The notes beneath the pieces were generated by a model. That model saw only the letters and a program-made list of their open reading frames with translations. It did not search any database and was not told the DNA's origin. A stretch of DNA of 64,000 nt from assembly GCF_010389155.1 (NCBI RefSeq), contig NC_057766.1:25057516-25121515 (forward strand), read 5' to 3'. The stretch is from Erigeron canadensis. Taxonomy: Eukaryota > Streptophyta > Magnoliopsida > Asterales > Asteraceae. Each line of letters opens with the position of its first letter. Within the stretch, counting starts at the first letter, position 1. This document shows, one piece after another, positions 11,516-22,979 of this stretch. The position numbers were made by a program, and so were the translations under genes.

Positions 11516-11984
11516 GTGAAACGACTCGACTCAAATTAAGAAAAATGCGATTTTTTTTATTTGTACTGGCAGTAAAAAGTGGCCATAAATTTATGGTTGA
11601 TGGCAGCAAATTTATGGCTTAATTACAACTGACCGTAAAATTATGGCTTAAATTATAACTAGCCGTAATTCGCTCTTGGATTTTTTTCTTCCCTGGTTGA
11701 AAACAACTCGAAATTACAAGAGCCGTAAATTTATAGGCATAAATTTACGGCTCTTGTAATTTCGAGTTGTTTTCAAACAGGGAAGAAAAAAATCCAAGAG
11801 TGAATTATGACCCATTTTTATGGCTAGTTATATTTTAAGCCATAATTTTACGGTTAAGTTTTTACGGTCAATTGTAATTAAGCCGTAAATTTACGACCAT
11901 CAACCATAAATTTACAGCCACTTTTTACGGCCAGTACAAATAAAAAAAATCGCATTTTTCTTAAACTGAGCCGAGTCATTTCAC
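11516..11984. repeat. 469-bp foldback element
   Basis: Left arm 11516-11733 pairs with right arm 11739-11984 around a 5-nt loop at TTTATAGGCATAAA. The outer 80 bp of both arms are nearly identical (both contain AAGAAAAATGCGATTTTTTT in opposite orientation). The right arm carries about 25 extra bases near 11822-11865. The word CCGTAAATTTA is iterated inside each arm. A transcript through it would fold into one very long hairpin. No ORF. Confidence 0.85.
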
Positions 11985-12200
11985 TCTAAATATAAAAATC
12001 CAATGATACATCATGTTTACAAATACAATTTTGGAACCGAAACATTTGATTGTTTGATACATCATGTCTACACGACAACTTATTTTGTTGAAAGGGGTTT
12101 TTACTAAGATGCCAAATTTTGTTGAAGGGGGTTTTTACTAAGATGCCAAATTTTATTTTGTTGAAGGGGGATTTTAGTAAAAAAAGATTATTTTTATATA

Positions 12201-12585
12201 CGAGAGTAAGTACTCGCGCGTTGCGGCGGTGAGATGGTGGGGTGATAGGTCATAAAGTGTGATAGCTAAATGGTTTAACCGTACGGGTTCCGACATCGGA
12301 TTTAAAAATTTGTCGAAAGTATATCCAATGACATCTCTAATGAATGCTCATGAAATTTTAAGAACATCCATATAATTTTTTTTATAGTTTATCGATGTAC
12401 TGAGATAAAAGATTTTGAATGAATTGGAGGAATAAATGATTTATGGAGGAGAGAAAAAATATGATTGGTTGAAATTTGAGGAGAGAGAAAGGGTATTTGG
12501 TAAATATAGAATTGATATAAGGACATTTTGGGGAAGTAAATGTTAAAAATTAAAATGTTAGACAGAGGAAATCTGCTTTATAATA
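12201..12585 (-). mobile_element. Non-autonomous Helitron, copy 2, interrupted at its 5' end
   Basis: Same family as copy 1, with the 3' CTCG terminus and CCGCAACGCGCGAG hairpin at its left (minus strand). Its 5' terminus stops at GCTTTATAATA, where the expected TAGTATAGA is replaced directly by the 3' end of copy 3. It was evidently hit at an A^T site in its own end. Confidence 0.7.
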
Positions 12586-13028
12586 CGAGAGATATTGTCC
12601 GCGCATTGTGGCGGTGAAATGGTAGGAGTGATAGGTTAAGTCATAGAGTATGATAGCCAAATGCTTTAGCCGTACGGGGTCCGCCCTCGAATTTAAAAAA
12701 TCGTCGAAAGTATATCAAATGACATCTCTAACGAAAGAGCATGAAATTTTAAGAACACCCATAAAAATCTTATGATTTATCGATATACGGTTTTCGAGAT
12801 AAAAGATGTTGAATAAATTAGAGAAATAAAATGATTTATGGAAGAGAGAGAAAAAATAAGTGATTGAGATTTGAGGAGAGAGAAAAAATGAGTGGTTGAG
12901 ATAAGGTTATTATAGGTATATTAGGTTGAGATGTTTAAATTAGTGAATAAAGATTAAGAGTATTTTGGATAGTTCAAATTATCTTTACTTAAAAAAATGG
13001 GCAAAATGCTTTATAATATAGTATTAGA
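12586..13028 (-). mobile_element. Non-autonomous Helitron, copy 3
   Basis: Family copy abutting copy 2 with no spacer. The CTCG end is at 12586-12589 (as CGAG on plus) and the 5' TC end at 13028. The interior matches the other copies and is non-coding. Confidence 0.7.
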
Positions 13029-13033
13029 TAGTA

Positions 13034-13430
13034 CGAGAGTAAGTACCCGCGCGTTGCGACGGTGAGATGGTGGGGTGATAGGTCATAAAGTTTGATAGCC
13101 AAATACCTTAACCGTACGTGTTCCGCCCTCGGATTTAAATATTTGTCGAAAGTATATCGAATGACATCTCTAATGAAAGAGCATCAAATTTTAAGAACAC
13201 CTATATAATTTTTATAATTTATCGATGTACGGTTTGTGAGATAAAAGATTTTGAATGAATTGGAGGAATAAATTATTGATGGAGGAGAGAGAAAAAAGAT
13301 GATTGGTTGAGATTTGATGAGAGAGAAAGGGTGTTTGTTAATATAGAAATGATTAAAGAGGCATTTTGAGAAAGTAAATGTTAAAACTTAAAATGTTAAA
13401 CGGGAAATCTGCTTTATAATATAGTATAGA
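13034..13430 (-). mobile_element. Non-autonomous Helitron, copy 4
   Basis: Family copy separated from copy 3 by only TAGTA, the left-over piece of copy 2's disrupted 5' end. It ends at 13430 with the complete GCTTTATAATATAGTATAGA terminus. Confidence 0.7.
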
Positions 13431-13691
13431 TATAGATATATTATATAAATTCCTTTGGGCAATATAGGACCTCAAAGTTAAACTTTAAGCATTAATTATT
13501 TATTAAATGTAAAAAATGATAGGTGTTAGGTTAATAATTAGACTAATTCTTTTAGGCTAATTAATCATTTTTCATCATCATAAAACATCCAAATTACATT
13601 AGAAAGCTAAAAAACAGTCAAGAGAAATTGCATTTTTATGTAAAGAATTATTTTGAAGGTGATTATTTCATTTTATCACATTATTCACATA

Positions 13692-13927
13692 GTTAACGGG
13701 TTGGATCAATGGTTGGAGCTTTTGTCTCTGGAAATAGAGGTTAAGAGTTCGATCTTCATACCCAGCAAGGCTGGAGGTCCATTTCTACCTATGGTAGAAC
13801 ATGAAAGCAGTCTCTCTACCTTTAGTAGGGGTAAGGCTGCCTACATCTCAACCTCCCCCATACACCGTTGAAGACGATATTAAGACCCAAAACATGTGGA
13901 AAACGACATTGGGAGTTACTTTACTTT
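13692..13927 (+). mobile_element. tRNA-derived SINE with 14-bp target-site duplication
   Basis: 236 bp. The head GGATCAATGGTTGGAG resembles an A box and GAGTTCGATCTTC is a B box about 50 bp on. It then carries CCCAGCAAGGCTGGAGGT, a two-part body with CTACCT words, and an end in GTTACTTTACTTT, as in plant Au-type SINEs. The flanks are ACATTATTCACATA at 13678-13691 and 13928-13941. Non-coding; too divergent to be a working tRNA gene. Confidence 0.85.
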
Positions 13928-14127
13928 ACATTATTCACATAATTGTCCCCAATCAGACGAGACCCATAAACTTTTGGTTATAACTTAGAAAGTTACCTCG
14001 AATATGCCTTAGACCATCTCCTACTGTTCACACGTACTTCACTCACTTTTACACCCAAAAATTTTGGTAAAAAGAAAAATCGATTTCTTAAGAATACTAA
14101 CCATCAAAAGAATGTCAGCATGTCTGC

Positions 14128-15234
14128 TCATATCCGAGTACAAGAAGTATCAAAATCATCAGGCGCTACACGAGCAATCCAGCTACCAAGTGTTTTCTTA
14201 ATATCCGAATGATTAATATAAGCCAACTCATACATACTGCACAAATTCACCACGAACGTCTCGTTCAACGCAGACGTAGGAATCCTCTCCAACGCGTTCT
14301 CCATGACCTTGATAGAATCAGACAAATCGCGCATATACATCAAACAAAGCGCCTTATTGTTGATAGCAATCACATCTGAACCATCTCTATCAATACATTC
14401 CTGATACTCCCTAACCGCCGATACATAATCCTTTTCGACCATAAACATCAACGCCTTATTCCTATTCACCAAGTTTTTCATCTCAATTTTTTCCCCTGTT
14501 CCTTCTTCTTTCACAATTTCCTCAATCACACGAAAAGTCTCCTTCGCGCCTTTTAGATCCCCAAATTGCATCTGTATATACCCTAACTTCGACATCAAAA
14601 CTGCCTTACCACCAGAATAATTATCATCACTTGATTCATAATTATTTAATAAATCCTTAATCAAATTCAAACACACTCCATACTCTTTATAACTTAAATG
14701 ATGACTAATTATCGAATTAATCACTAAACACTTCCGTTTCCTCCATACTTTTCGTGACTCGTTTGTCAAGTTACGACTTAATTTCTCTTTAATAAACTGT
14801 AACAATACATAAAACCGATCTAACGTTTCCTGACGTTTTCCTAACCTAGAAGGTAACTCAGCGTGTAGCCAACGTAACACGAATGGAGCCATGGAGCCTT
14901 TTCGATTAGGATAATGATGCGGATAAGTTTCGTATCTATATATATCTAATCCTTTTTCAACTAAATCTAGCTCATTAATTGCTTCAGAGAAACGACGTAG
15001 TTTTGTAAGAGCGATTACGTTATACGATAGATACACGAGATGTTCGTGTGGTTTAGATAAGAGAGATCTAGTTCGTGCTTGACTTACTTTATCGAGAATC
15101 GATCTCCATGCTCCACGACAAGCGAGATCTTGAAGAGACGATAAATCGTAGCAGAGATCGTTATAGGTTCTGGCTGTATCTATATTTTCAGTTTCGAGAA
15201 TTGGTAGCTGAATAATTGAATGTGATGAAGACAT
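14128..15234 (-). CDS. TRAPPC12-like TPR protein (TRAPP complex subunit 12)
   Basis: Intact intronless gene, 368 codons from the ATG at 15234 to the stop at 14128. The N-terminal part (residues about 30-70, DLSSLQDLACRGAWRSILDK then KPHEHLVYLSYNVIALTKLR) and the run of helical TPR-like repeats (about 60-330) match plant homologs of trafficking protein particle complex subunit 12. In other eukaryotes this subunit belongs to TRAPP, the Rab-activating tethering complex of ER-Golgi and endosomal traffic. Length and single-exon structure fit plant relatives as I know them. No signal peptide or membrane segment, so cytosolic or peripheral is expected. It has no functional link to its neighbours and no clear TATA motif. 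One of two clearly undamaged complete genes in the window. The alternative would be another plant TPR protein. Confidence 0.8.
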   Translation of the reverse strand: MSSSHSIIQLPILETENIDTARTYNDLCYDLSSLQDLACRGAWRSILDKVSQARTRSLLSKPHEHLVYLSYNVIALTKLRRFSEAINELDLVEKGLDIYRYETYPHHYPNRKGSMAPFVLRWLHAELPSRLGKRQETLDRFYVLLQFIKEKLSRNLTNESRKVWRKRKCLVINSIISHHLSYKEYGVCLNLIKDLLNNYESSDDNYSGGKAVLMSKLGYIQMQFGDLKGAKETFRVIEEIVKEEGTGEKIEMKNLVNRNKALMFMVEKDYVSAVREYQECIDRDGSDVIAINNKALCLMYMRDLSDSIKVMENALERIPTSALNETFVVNLCSMYELAYINHSDIKKTLGSWIARVAPDDFDTSCTRI

Positions 15235-15299
15235 TGTTAGAGGATTGAGAAATTGGATGTGATCGGAGATTGATTATTTGTGGGGATGAAGGCGGGAAA

Positions 15300-16390
15300 A
15301 GGGGTAAAGTTTGTTAATTAACGTGTATATCGTGATCTCAATAGAAAACAAAACAGGGCCAAAATAAGTAACAATACTTTTTAACAATTCAAATGGATTT
15401 GTTATTGTAGTCTCTATCGGTTTCCATTTTCAGTTTGTCCTAAATAAAAAATTTTATACCACTTGTTGACTGAGAAATACCCATACTAGATTTTTATTAT
15501 CATACCAAACATCTTTTACCTCTTAAGATATCTACACAGCCCCATTTATATCAATTACATATACGACGCTCAACGCTGCCGTCACTCTCCGAATTGCGCG
15601 GCTACCTTTTTAGTTAATCGTAACTTTTAGTTTGATAAGAATTTGTTTATAATATCCACGTAAGGGTCACAAAAGTAATCATGCACGAATGTACAACTGA
15701 TTTTTACCGGCCCAAGATACAATTTTAAAACAACAATGATACTGATATCTAATCTGTCAAAAGCAAAATAACGTATAGGAATGACGAGATGTAGATATAG
15801 ATACATATGAATTCATATAAGGTAGGAAGACGGTTTTGTATTTCTGTCATACTGCTACAAGAGAACCATCGTGGATTAAGACACATTATTACTATTATTC
15901 CTTTATAAATGAATACGGATAAGTACAAATTATGATATATTTATTTCACACTAAAACGTTCAAGTAAGAAGTATCAAACCTGACAATTACTAGAAAAGAT
16001 GCCAGCAAAAGGATGAACACAACCCAAAAAACTGTTTGATAGATAATTTTAACAAGAAACTAGTCAAGTGTTCCAGATACAAGGCAATTGTTGTGTAACC
16101 AGACAAAGAATTAGCTGCAGCATCTCGAAGTACAAAAGCTACAAATATTTTACAGACAAACAACACAAACGGGTACAAGAAAGTTGGGTGTAAATCGCGT
16201 GGCTATACTTTCGATTCTACAAAAGAATGGACTAAATAATAACTATATTATATACTATTTGTCGTAATTAACTTTCAAAATGAAAAGAAACATGTGAGGT
16301 GCTCTTCTGTTATATAAGGGATGGCAACAAACTCGGTATTATTCTTGATTCTGTACCAAGAGAGAATTGGGCGTGTGACTTTTTAGCAGA
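15300..16390. other. Intergenic region, includes the 3' flank of the CSI fragment
   Basis: AT-rich, without coding signal. The part nearest 16391 is the downstream (minus-strand 3') flank of the CSI fragment; short ORFs here look accidental. Confidence 0.4.
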
Positions 16391-19174
16391 CTATGTACTT
16401 GAGTTGGATACTGCATTTGACCATATAATTTCAATTTCGAGATTCCTTTGGGCCCCACTTTTGCTTTGTGGCAGCAAAGCATATTCACCAGCTACTGCCC
16501 CCATCATGACAACACGGTCGATCTGGATGGTCACTTTTCCAAATGATTTCTGCAGAAACAAGATAGCTTCATCAGTTACAAGTGTATGAAAGCAATGCAT
16601 GCCATCATTCAAAAAACTGGAAACTATACTGATTATGTGAGTTTGTTTGCCGTGTGAAATAAAGATAACTTTTGCTTGCTTTCAACTTAAGATGTTTTGA
16701 AAAGAAATATAACATTTTCTAAATTGAGCTTTCCAAAAAAAAATCCATACAAAAGCAACATGATTGGGGCCAATTCCAAATTATGGCAGTGCACTCTTTT
16801 TAGTATATTTTGAGAGGCTAACTCGACCTTTTGATATTTACAATATATAGTGCATTACAGCAATTAATGGATAATGTCATTTATTTGGACTTACTTTTCC
16901 CATCTTGCTTTTATTCTTGCACGAGATATGTAGCTTCTGGCCTTTGGGGGGACTTTCAAAGGACCACATGAAGCTCTCATCCCACTCGGGATTTGGCCCA
17001 GTTGATACAATCTGCAAACCATTGAACAAAAAAAAAGAACTTTTTAAGCACATGAACAACATGCACATCATAGCCCTATTAAATCATGAAACATAGACTT
17101 AGTTATTGGTGTCAATGGCAGCTGGAGAACCAAATGTGAACAATAAATGCACTTGACATTAAGCAAAGCATCCATGCCTTTTGCCAAGACTCTCGTAGAT
17201 TAATCGCTTACCAAGAGTGTCATCAATACAAAAGATTGATTTTATAGATTTGAATCAACAAGATTCCCCAATTCGTTAATCACTGATGGATAACTAAATG
17301 CCTGGTGCTCAAGGGTCCATGCATTTAACCAAACATTATGGACCAACCAGTCCTATAACTGAGCTTTTACCAAGGACCATGCTTAACAGGGGTTTCAATC
17401 CAGTGTTAGGACAGACATTCAAACATTTGGGATCGACCAAGGCCAAGGAGCAACCTCAGGCCCACGTCTAGTGTGAAAATTAACGAATACTACATAAGTG
17501 ACAAAGTACAAGCAGTGTACCTTGGTTTGCCTTGAAGGGGTATTGCCAAGTGTAAGCTTGCAGTAAACACTAGGGTTTCCAACAGACTGTTTCAAATCGT
17601 TGCCACGCTTAATCACAACTGTTAATATCCCAGGCAAACACTGCAGCAAGAATTCAGCCTTCTCGTGAAATCTAGGAGGACCTGACTGGATCAAGTGCTG
17701 CAAGAACTGTATTGCATCAGCAGCAGCAGTTGATTGGGCACTAGAGACTTCAGGTGGGCAAGCAGACCAAGCTTGCCTGAGAAGAAATAGTGCATCTAAT
17801 GCAGCTTCTTGAGTTGGTTCTGGGCCAGTCTTGAGGGATGTGACTAAGTGTGGGATGCTCTGTGTTGCAGGTTCGGTGGCTCTCAAACGTGGGAAGTTCC
17901 CAAAAAGTGCATTTAGAGCTTTCAGATAACCTTCATTCACAGTTCCATTGGCCCATAAGTCCTTTTCAACAGCAGCTGCAGGTTTCAATTAAGAGCATGA
18001 AAAAGAGATCAACTCAGTTCAAAAGCATATGTTCAATAATGACACTAGGTATTCCATAATACTTTCCAGACATAATATTTACATTGATCCTGTATATATC
18101 ATTATCACATGACCTAGTTTACATAGGGGGCCTAAATGGATCAGCTTAATTATAAACCCTTTGCTTATAAATCGGTTGATATGGATTGGTTACAATGCAT
18201 CGTTAACATGTCAATTGGGTAAAATAAAAAAGAATGCTGAAAAGACGGTGAGTACAAAGAGTTGAAAGTTGCTCAAAAAGAATTTTGCATGCATACAACC
18301 TCCGAACAGCACTTTCTTAAAAGAATGTATTAATGTGCAATGAGCCGCGGATATGATAATTGCTTAGTTGTAATAAACATAAATATTTGTCAAAATATTT
18401 GATACATGCTTTTTTTTTCCGACTACTATTGTTAAGAAATAATAAATAACATCCACAAGATGGCAATTTCTACCCATTCACTTCACGTATGGATGGGCGA
18501 ATTGAGTTCCACACTTCCATGTTATATCTCTAATGGGTCAGGGAGAGTCAATCGAGTAAATAGAAAATCAAATGGGTCAAAAGTGGCCCAAAGTGTACAT
18601 GAAATACATAAAACCTCCTAAACTGTTAAATTCAAAAACTTGGATTATTGTTGTTAATATCTAGTTGGGTTATCACATTTGACACACTAATTAGTTAAAA
18701 TTATCTTCTTCAAACTGACAAAAAGTGTTTCGAAGACGATCTGAACCAAACTAACGTACTTATATCCGTACCAAAATTAACCGTTTTGACCTGTAACCCA
18801 ACCCGTCTGACCAACCTAAATTGCTACCTCTAGCTTATTAGTATATACTACATGAAGAACTTCTGATATGGTTATGGGAATAGTATGCCAGCATCCACTT
18901 ATAGAAGATAAGGATATGGATCACTTGAGATGCAACATAAAAAGCAGATTTGATATACTCATTTACAGACTGAACATCTCTCAGTAAGAGCAGACACTTA
19001 CCAGTTATAGATCTGACAGTTTCAATGGAGGCATACTCCTGGACGGCATTGTTAGAGAAAAGAAGTTTAATAAACATAGCCGCCTGAACTGATGTATCAC
19101 CCCCACTTGAAGCAATTAAATCCAGCACAACCTGAACCCCGCCAGCTTCTGCAACCGCTCTTTTATTTGACCGA
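16391..19174 (-). pseudogene. Cellulose synthase-interactive protein (CSI family), C-terminal exons only
   Basis: Four exons join in frame on the minus strand: 19002-19174, 17521-17975, 16895-17011 and 16391-16549 (stop). They encode the last armadillo repeats ([39 protein letters not shown]) and the terminal C2 domain ([52 protein letters not shown]). CSI proteins tether cellulose synthase complexes to cortical microtubules at the plasma membrane. The family is about 2,100 residues long; only about 260 are here. The acceptor at 19175 implies an upstream exon, but none of the missing armadillo sequence appears in the 3.8 kb up to the next gene, and the DNA beyond 19240 is repeat-like. The exons show no frameshift. 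So this is probably a truncated duplicate, less likely a gene with a giant intron. Confidence 0.75.
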
Positions 19175-19316
19175 CTGTACATCACAAGATTTAAAAGGGG
19201 TATGTTTAATAAGAACATGAACTGATGTATCACCCTCACGAGATTTTTTTAACGTTTAGCATTAACAATATGAGCAATTTTTTTTTTTTTTTTTCATAAC
19301 ACAAATATGATAACTA

Positions 19317-20043
19317 TGGGTGTTGATTGACCCGTTTCATTCGGTTTTGACTAAGTCTTAAACCAAATCGGCATTTTCGGTTTTAAGATATATTAAACCA
19401 AATCAGACCAACTATTTCAAACCGAACCAGATCAGACCCTGTGAGCCGGTCCGATTTGACCGGTTTTACAGTTTCAAATTCTTATTTCTCTTTCTTTTAT
19501 TTCCATATAATCTTTTTTATATTCTTTTATTTCCATATAATCTTTTTTATATATATGTGACAAAAAAGTCATCACGAACATTTATCGCATTATCAAAACA
19601 CAATATATGTTTGAGCTAACAATAAAAAAAATCCACCGCTAAATAATTTCTATATAAATCCCACATGATTTAATTAACAAGAAAAAGTTTCTACCTCCAA
19701 AAACATACAAGGTTGAAATAAAATATTTACATAAAATATATTATATTCATTGTAGTAAAACATGTTGTCGAAAAATATTATCAAAACGGCTAAATATTAA
19801 CAAATTCTTATTTCCTTTTCCTTTAAACGGCTAAATATTATCAAAAATTATATACACATATACTTTTTAGTCTGGTCCAGTTTATGACAATTTTTTCTTT
19901 GTTTAAACCGTAATCGCACCAATGAACCTGGCTTTTCAAATTTCAACTATCAAACCAGACTTAACAACTCAATGTGACCAAACCAATCCATATACCACGG
20001 TTTGGTCCGGTTTTGACGGTTTAACGGTTTGATAGACATCCCT
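19317..20043. mobile_element. Short-TIR element rich in GGTTTGGT/ACCAAACC words
   Basis: Begins GGGTGTTGATTGACCC and ends with the roughly inverted GGTTTGATAGACATCCC. Both flanks inside are full of words like CGGTTTTGAC and AAACCGAACC, typical of the common plant elements starting GGGTGT. It lies immediately upstream of the truncated CSI exons. No ORF. Confidence 0.45.
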
Positions 20044-22979
20044 AATGATAACAATAAACTCATAACTAAATTTTAACTAATGAATACTTGGTAAAATAGA
20101 GTATAATAACTTCTAGTTAAATTAAACAACCAGTATAACTAATAACAACTATACAAAGTCAATTTAACACAAATACAAAAAAAAAAAAAATCCTTTTACT
20201 TTTGTTTTTGCAATATTGTAAGTTACATTTATTGAAATATATTTTTTTAATATTAAAAAAGTATCTACGCAATGCGGCGTTAACAATGGCGGTGATGGTG
20301 ATCGGTAGTGGTAGTTTGTGACAATGACAGTAAGTAGTGTATGTAATTGATGTAAATGAAATAGTGTGGCTATTATAGAAGTTAAGGGATAGATTGTGTA
20401 AATATATGTATAAAGGCAAAAGAGGTATATGAAATGAAGATTTTTAAAACAGTACGAGTAATAAAGATAAAGGGTTTTTAGAGATATCAAACCTGTAATG
20501 TGCGAAGTGGGGAAGGGGGCGGTACTTTTTATAAAGGAGTGTAAATGTTGTGTGATAAAATAAAGAGTTATTGAGATTTTGTATTTGTTATATAGGTTTA
20601 TCGGGACTCTAAATTGATAGTAAGTGATGAATCTAATGAGAGATTAGATAACATGAGAAAGTGAATGCTTTAATATCTGCAAGGCTCATATCGAATCAAG
20701 AAATATGCAAAGCTACCAATACCGTCAAAACCACCAAAAACATAGAGACTGACCTAAAACAAAAGAAGCAGACGCCGAAAATCAAAACACGTAAGTCTGC
20801 ACAACAACTAGAAGCCAAACAAAATTGTAATCCCTTTTTATTAATGTATTTTGAACTCGAAACCGGTCTCTTACTATTGTGACACTATGTCCTTTTACTT
20901 AGCGCTTCAAGTACTAATGAGTTTGCTTAATGCAAATATATCATCTCATATTAAAAACATTGTTGTAATTCAATAGTTAAAGATCAAGAGTGTGTACCCT
21001 TTTCAATGAAGTGACTCTTCGGTTTTGCTTATAAATACTTGACAAAAAATCTAAAACTTTTAGATAAACCAATACTGACCATTTGTAATGTGAGAATCCT
21101 AACATTGACTGAAGTATTTTATCAAACATTGAATTTGCATAAAACTTTTATTTAAGATACACAAATCAAAAAACACCGAACATGTATATTAAATCACCTG
21201 GAAACAAAATTTGGAGATTGAAATAAAAGCTTTTACATTTACATAAGAAAATAATTTCTATTAAAATCTTAGGTTTCATCTTTATATACTTCATCAATCA
21301 TTTCCTGCATTTCGAATAAATAATCTACATTCTAATCTTTATATTTCATTCACTATATACACGTCATCTTGAAACCAAACCGAAAAAACTAAAAATAATA
21401 TGATAGCACAATATTAGATATAAATTTTATATCTTTATTTGTTTATAAAGATATGAATATTAAGTTTAAAACCAAATGGTTTTATTTAAAACCCATTTAG
21501 AACTTTTAAGAGATAGGTTTTGAAAAAATAGTAAGTAGAATGAAATAGATTTCGGTTAAAATTTAAATTAAAAAATCTATTGAGGTAAACTGTGAAAGTA
21601 TATTTAAAATGAATCAAAGAAAAATGAAACTTTCTTGAAAGACACCCAACATTTTGTACTTACATCATGTGTAATGTATTTTATCCATATATACAAAAGC
21701 CCCCTCCATGAAACAGATACTGAACCACATAAAAGAATAACATTGGAAATCGAAAATAATACTTATTTTTGGTAACACATGGACAACATTTGTAGTTTGT
21801 CTATCGCTATTATAACTTTCTTTCCTGTCTTCAAACAATACTTTATTTCCTTATTTCAGTCTTACCTATACATATACCACATTATATATATATATAGCCA
21901 TGTATATATCGAGAAATAAATAAACCAAATCTCTTTCTTTTAAGATAATCTCTCAAATTCGATATGATTTGAGCTTCTTTCTTTTAATGTTTATCGCATC
22001 ATAATTCATATATCTATACATCTATATCTATATCTACATGTATATTTGTATCCACCTATACCTATATCTTTTTAGAACTAAATATTGGGCAGGGGCTTTA
22101 AAAGAATACAAAATGATGGTAATTTTCAAATCTGCAAAAAATTTATAATTTATTATTTAATTTAGAATTTTTTTATATAATAAAAAAATGAAAATAAATT
22201 ATTAAGTGTATCAGCTAATACCATTGCAAAAGAAAATAATAAACAAATGAACATTAAGTGTTTGACTGGCTAGAAAACAAACAAAAGATCGTCTAAAAAA
22301 ATAAAAATAAATAAATAAAGGACCACTTTATAAAAGATTGAAGGGGTGTGTATAAAACATCCGCCTATACAAAATACAAAACATATGTACATACCTCTTA
22401 ATTAATATATTTACATTAGAGTTAAATGTGTTAAAATGACCTCCTAAGTACATGCTCAGTTGCTCACTTAACCATTAAACTCTTTTTCTTATGTTGACGA
22501 CTTAGACTACCGTCACGCTTATTAAAAATATCATTAATGAATTAATTTACAAAACCTATTATTCTAATTTCTAAAATAATCATAGTATAATTTTTATATC
22601 AATTACCTTTACGTCAATAATCTACCGAATCATCTCCATCACTCCTCATATCATTATTCCGAGACCGCCACCACAATTGTCATTGTATTGTTTAAGCATC
22701 CATGTTAAAGTTAATATACAAAACGGAGCTTATCGGTTTCCAACCAATTGATTTTATACATCCGACTTTAATTAAACTGATTTTAATCAGTAGTTAAATA
22801 AATAGTTAACAAACCGAACCATCGGTTCTATAGTGAGTCGATTCTAATGAGCAGTTTTTACCGAATTTGGTTCGGTTTTCCGCACCCTTCAACTTTCATA
22901 CCCATTAACTCATTAACAGCCTCTGAAGCAACTAGCAACCTAAACACAGACCAAAACAAAGCGGCAGACAACACCAAAA
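20044..22979. other. Intergenic, no gene recognised
   Basis: Long AT-rich stretch. At 20262-20300 GTATCTACGCAATGCGGCG resembles a decayed minus-strand Helitron-like 3' end, and 22000-22065 is a CTATAT/CTACAT microsatellite. No domain, exon chain or long inverted repeat was seen. Confidence 0.4.

Noticed and set aside
13692..13760. tRNA gene
   Set aside because: Only the A/B promoter boxes resemble tRNA; no cloverleaf, and the unit is flanked by a SINE-style target duplication.
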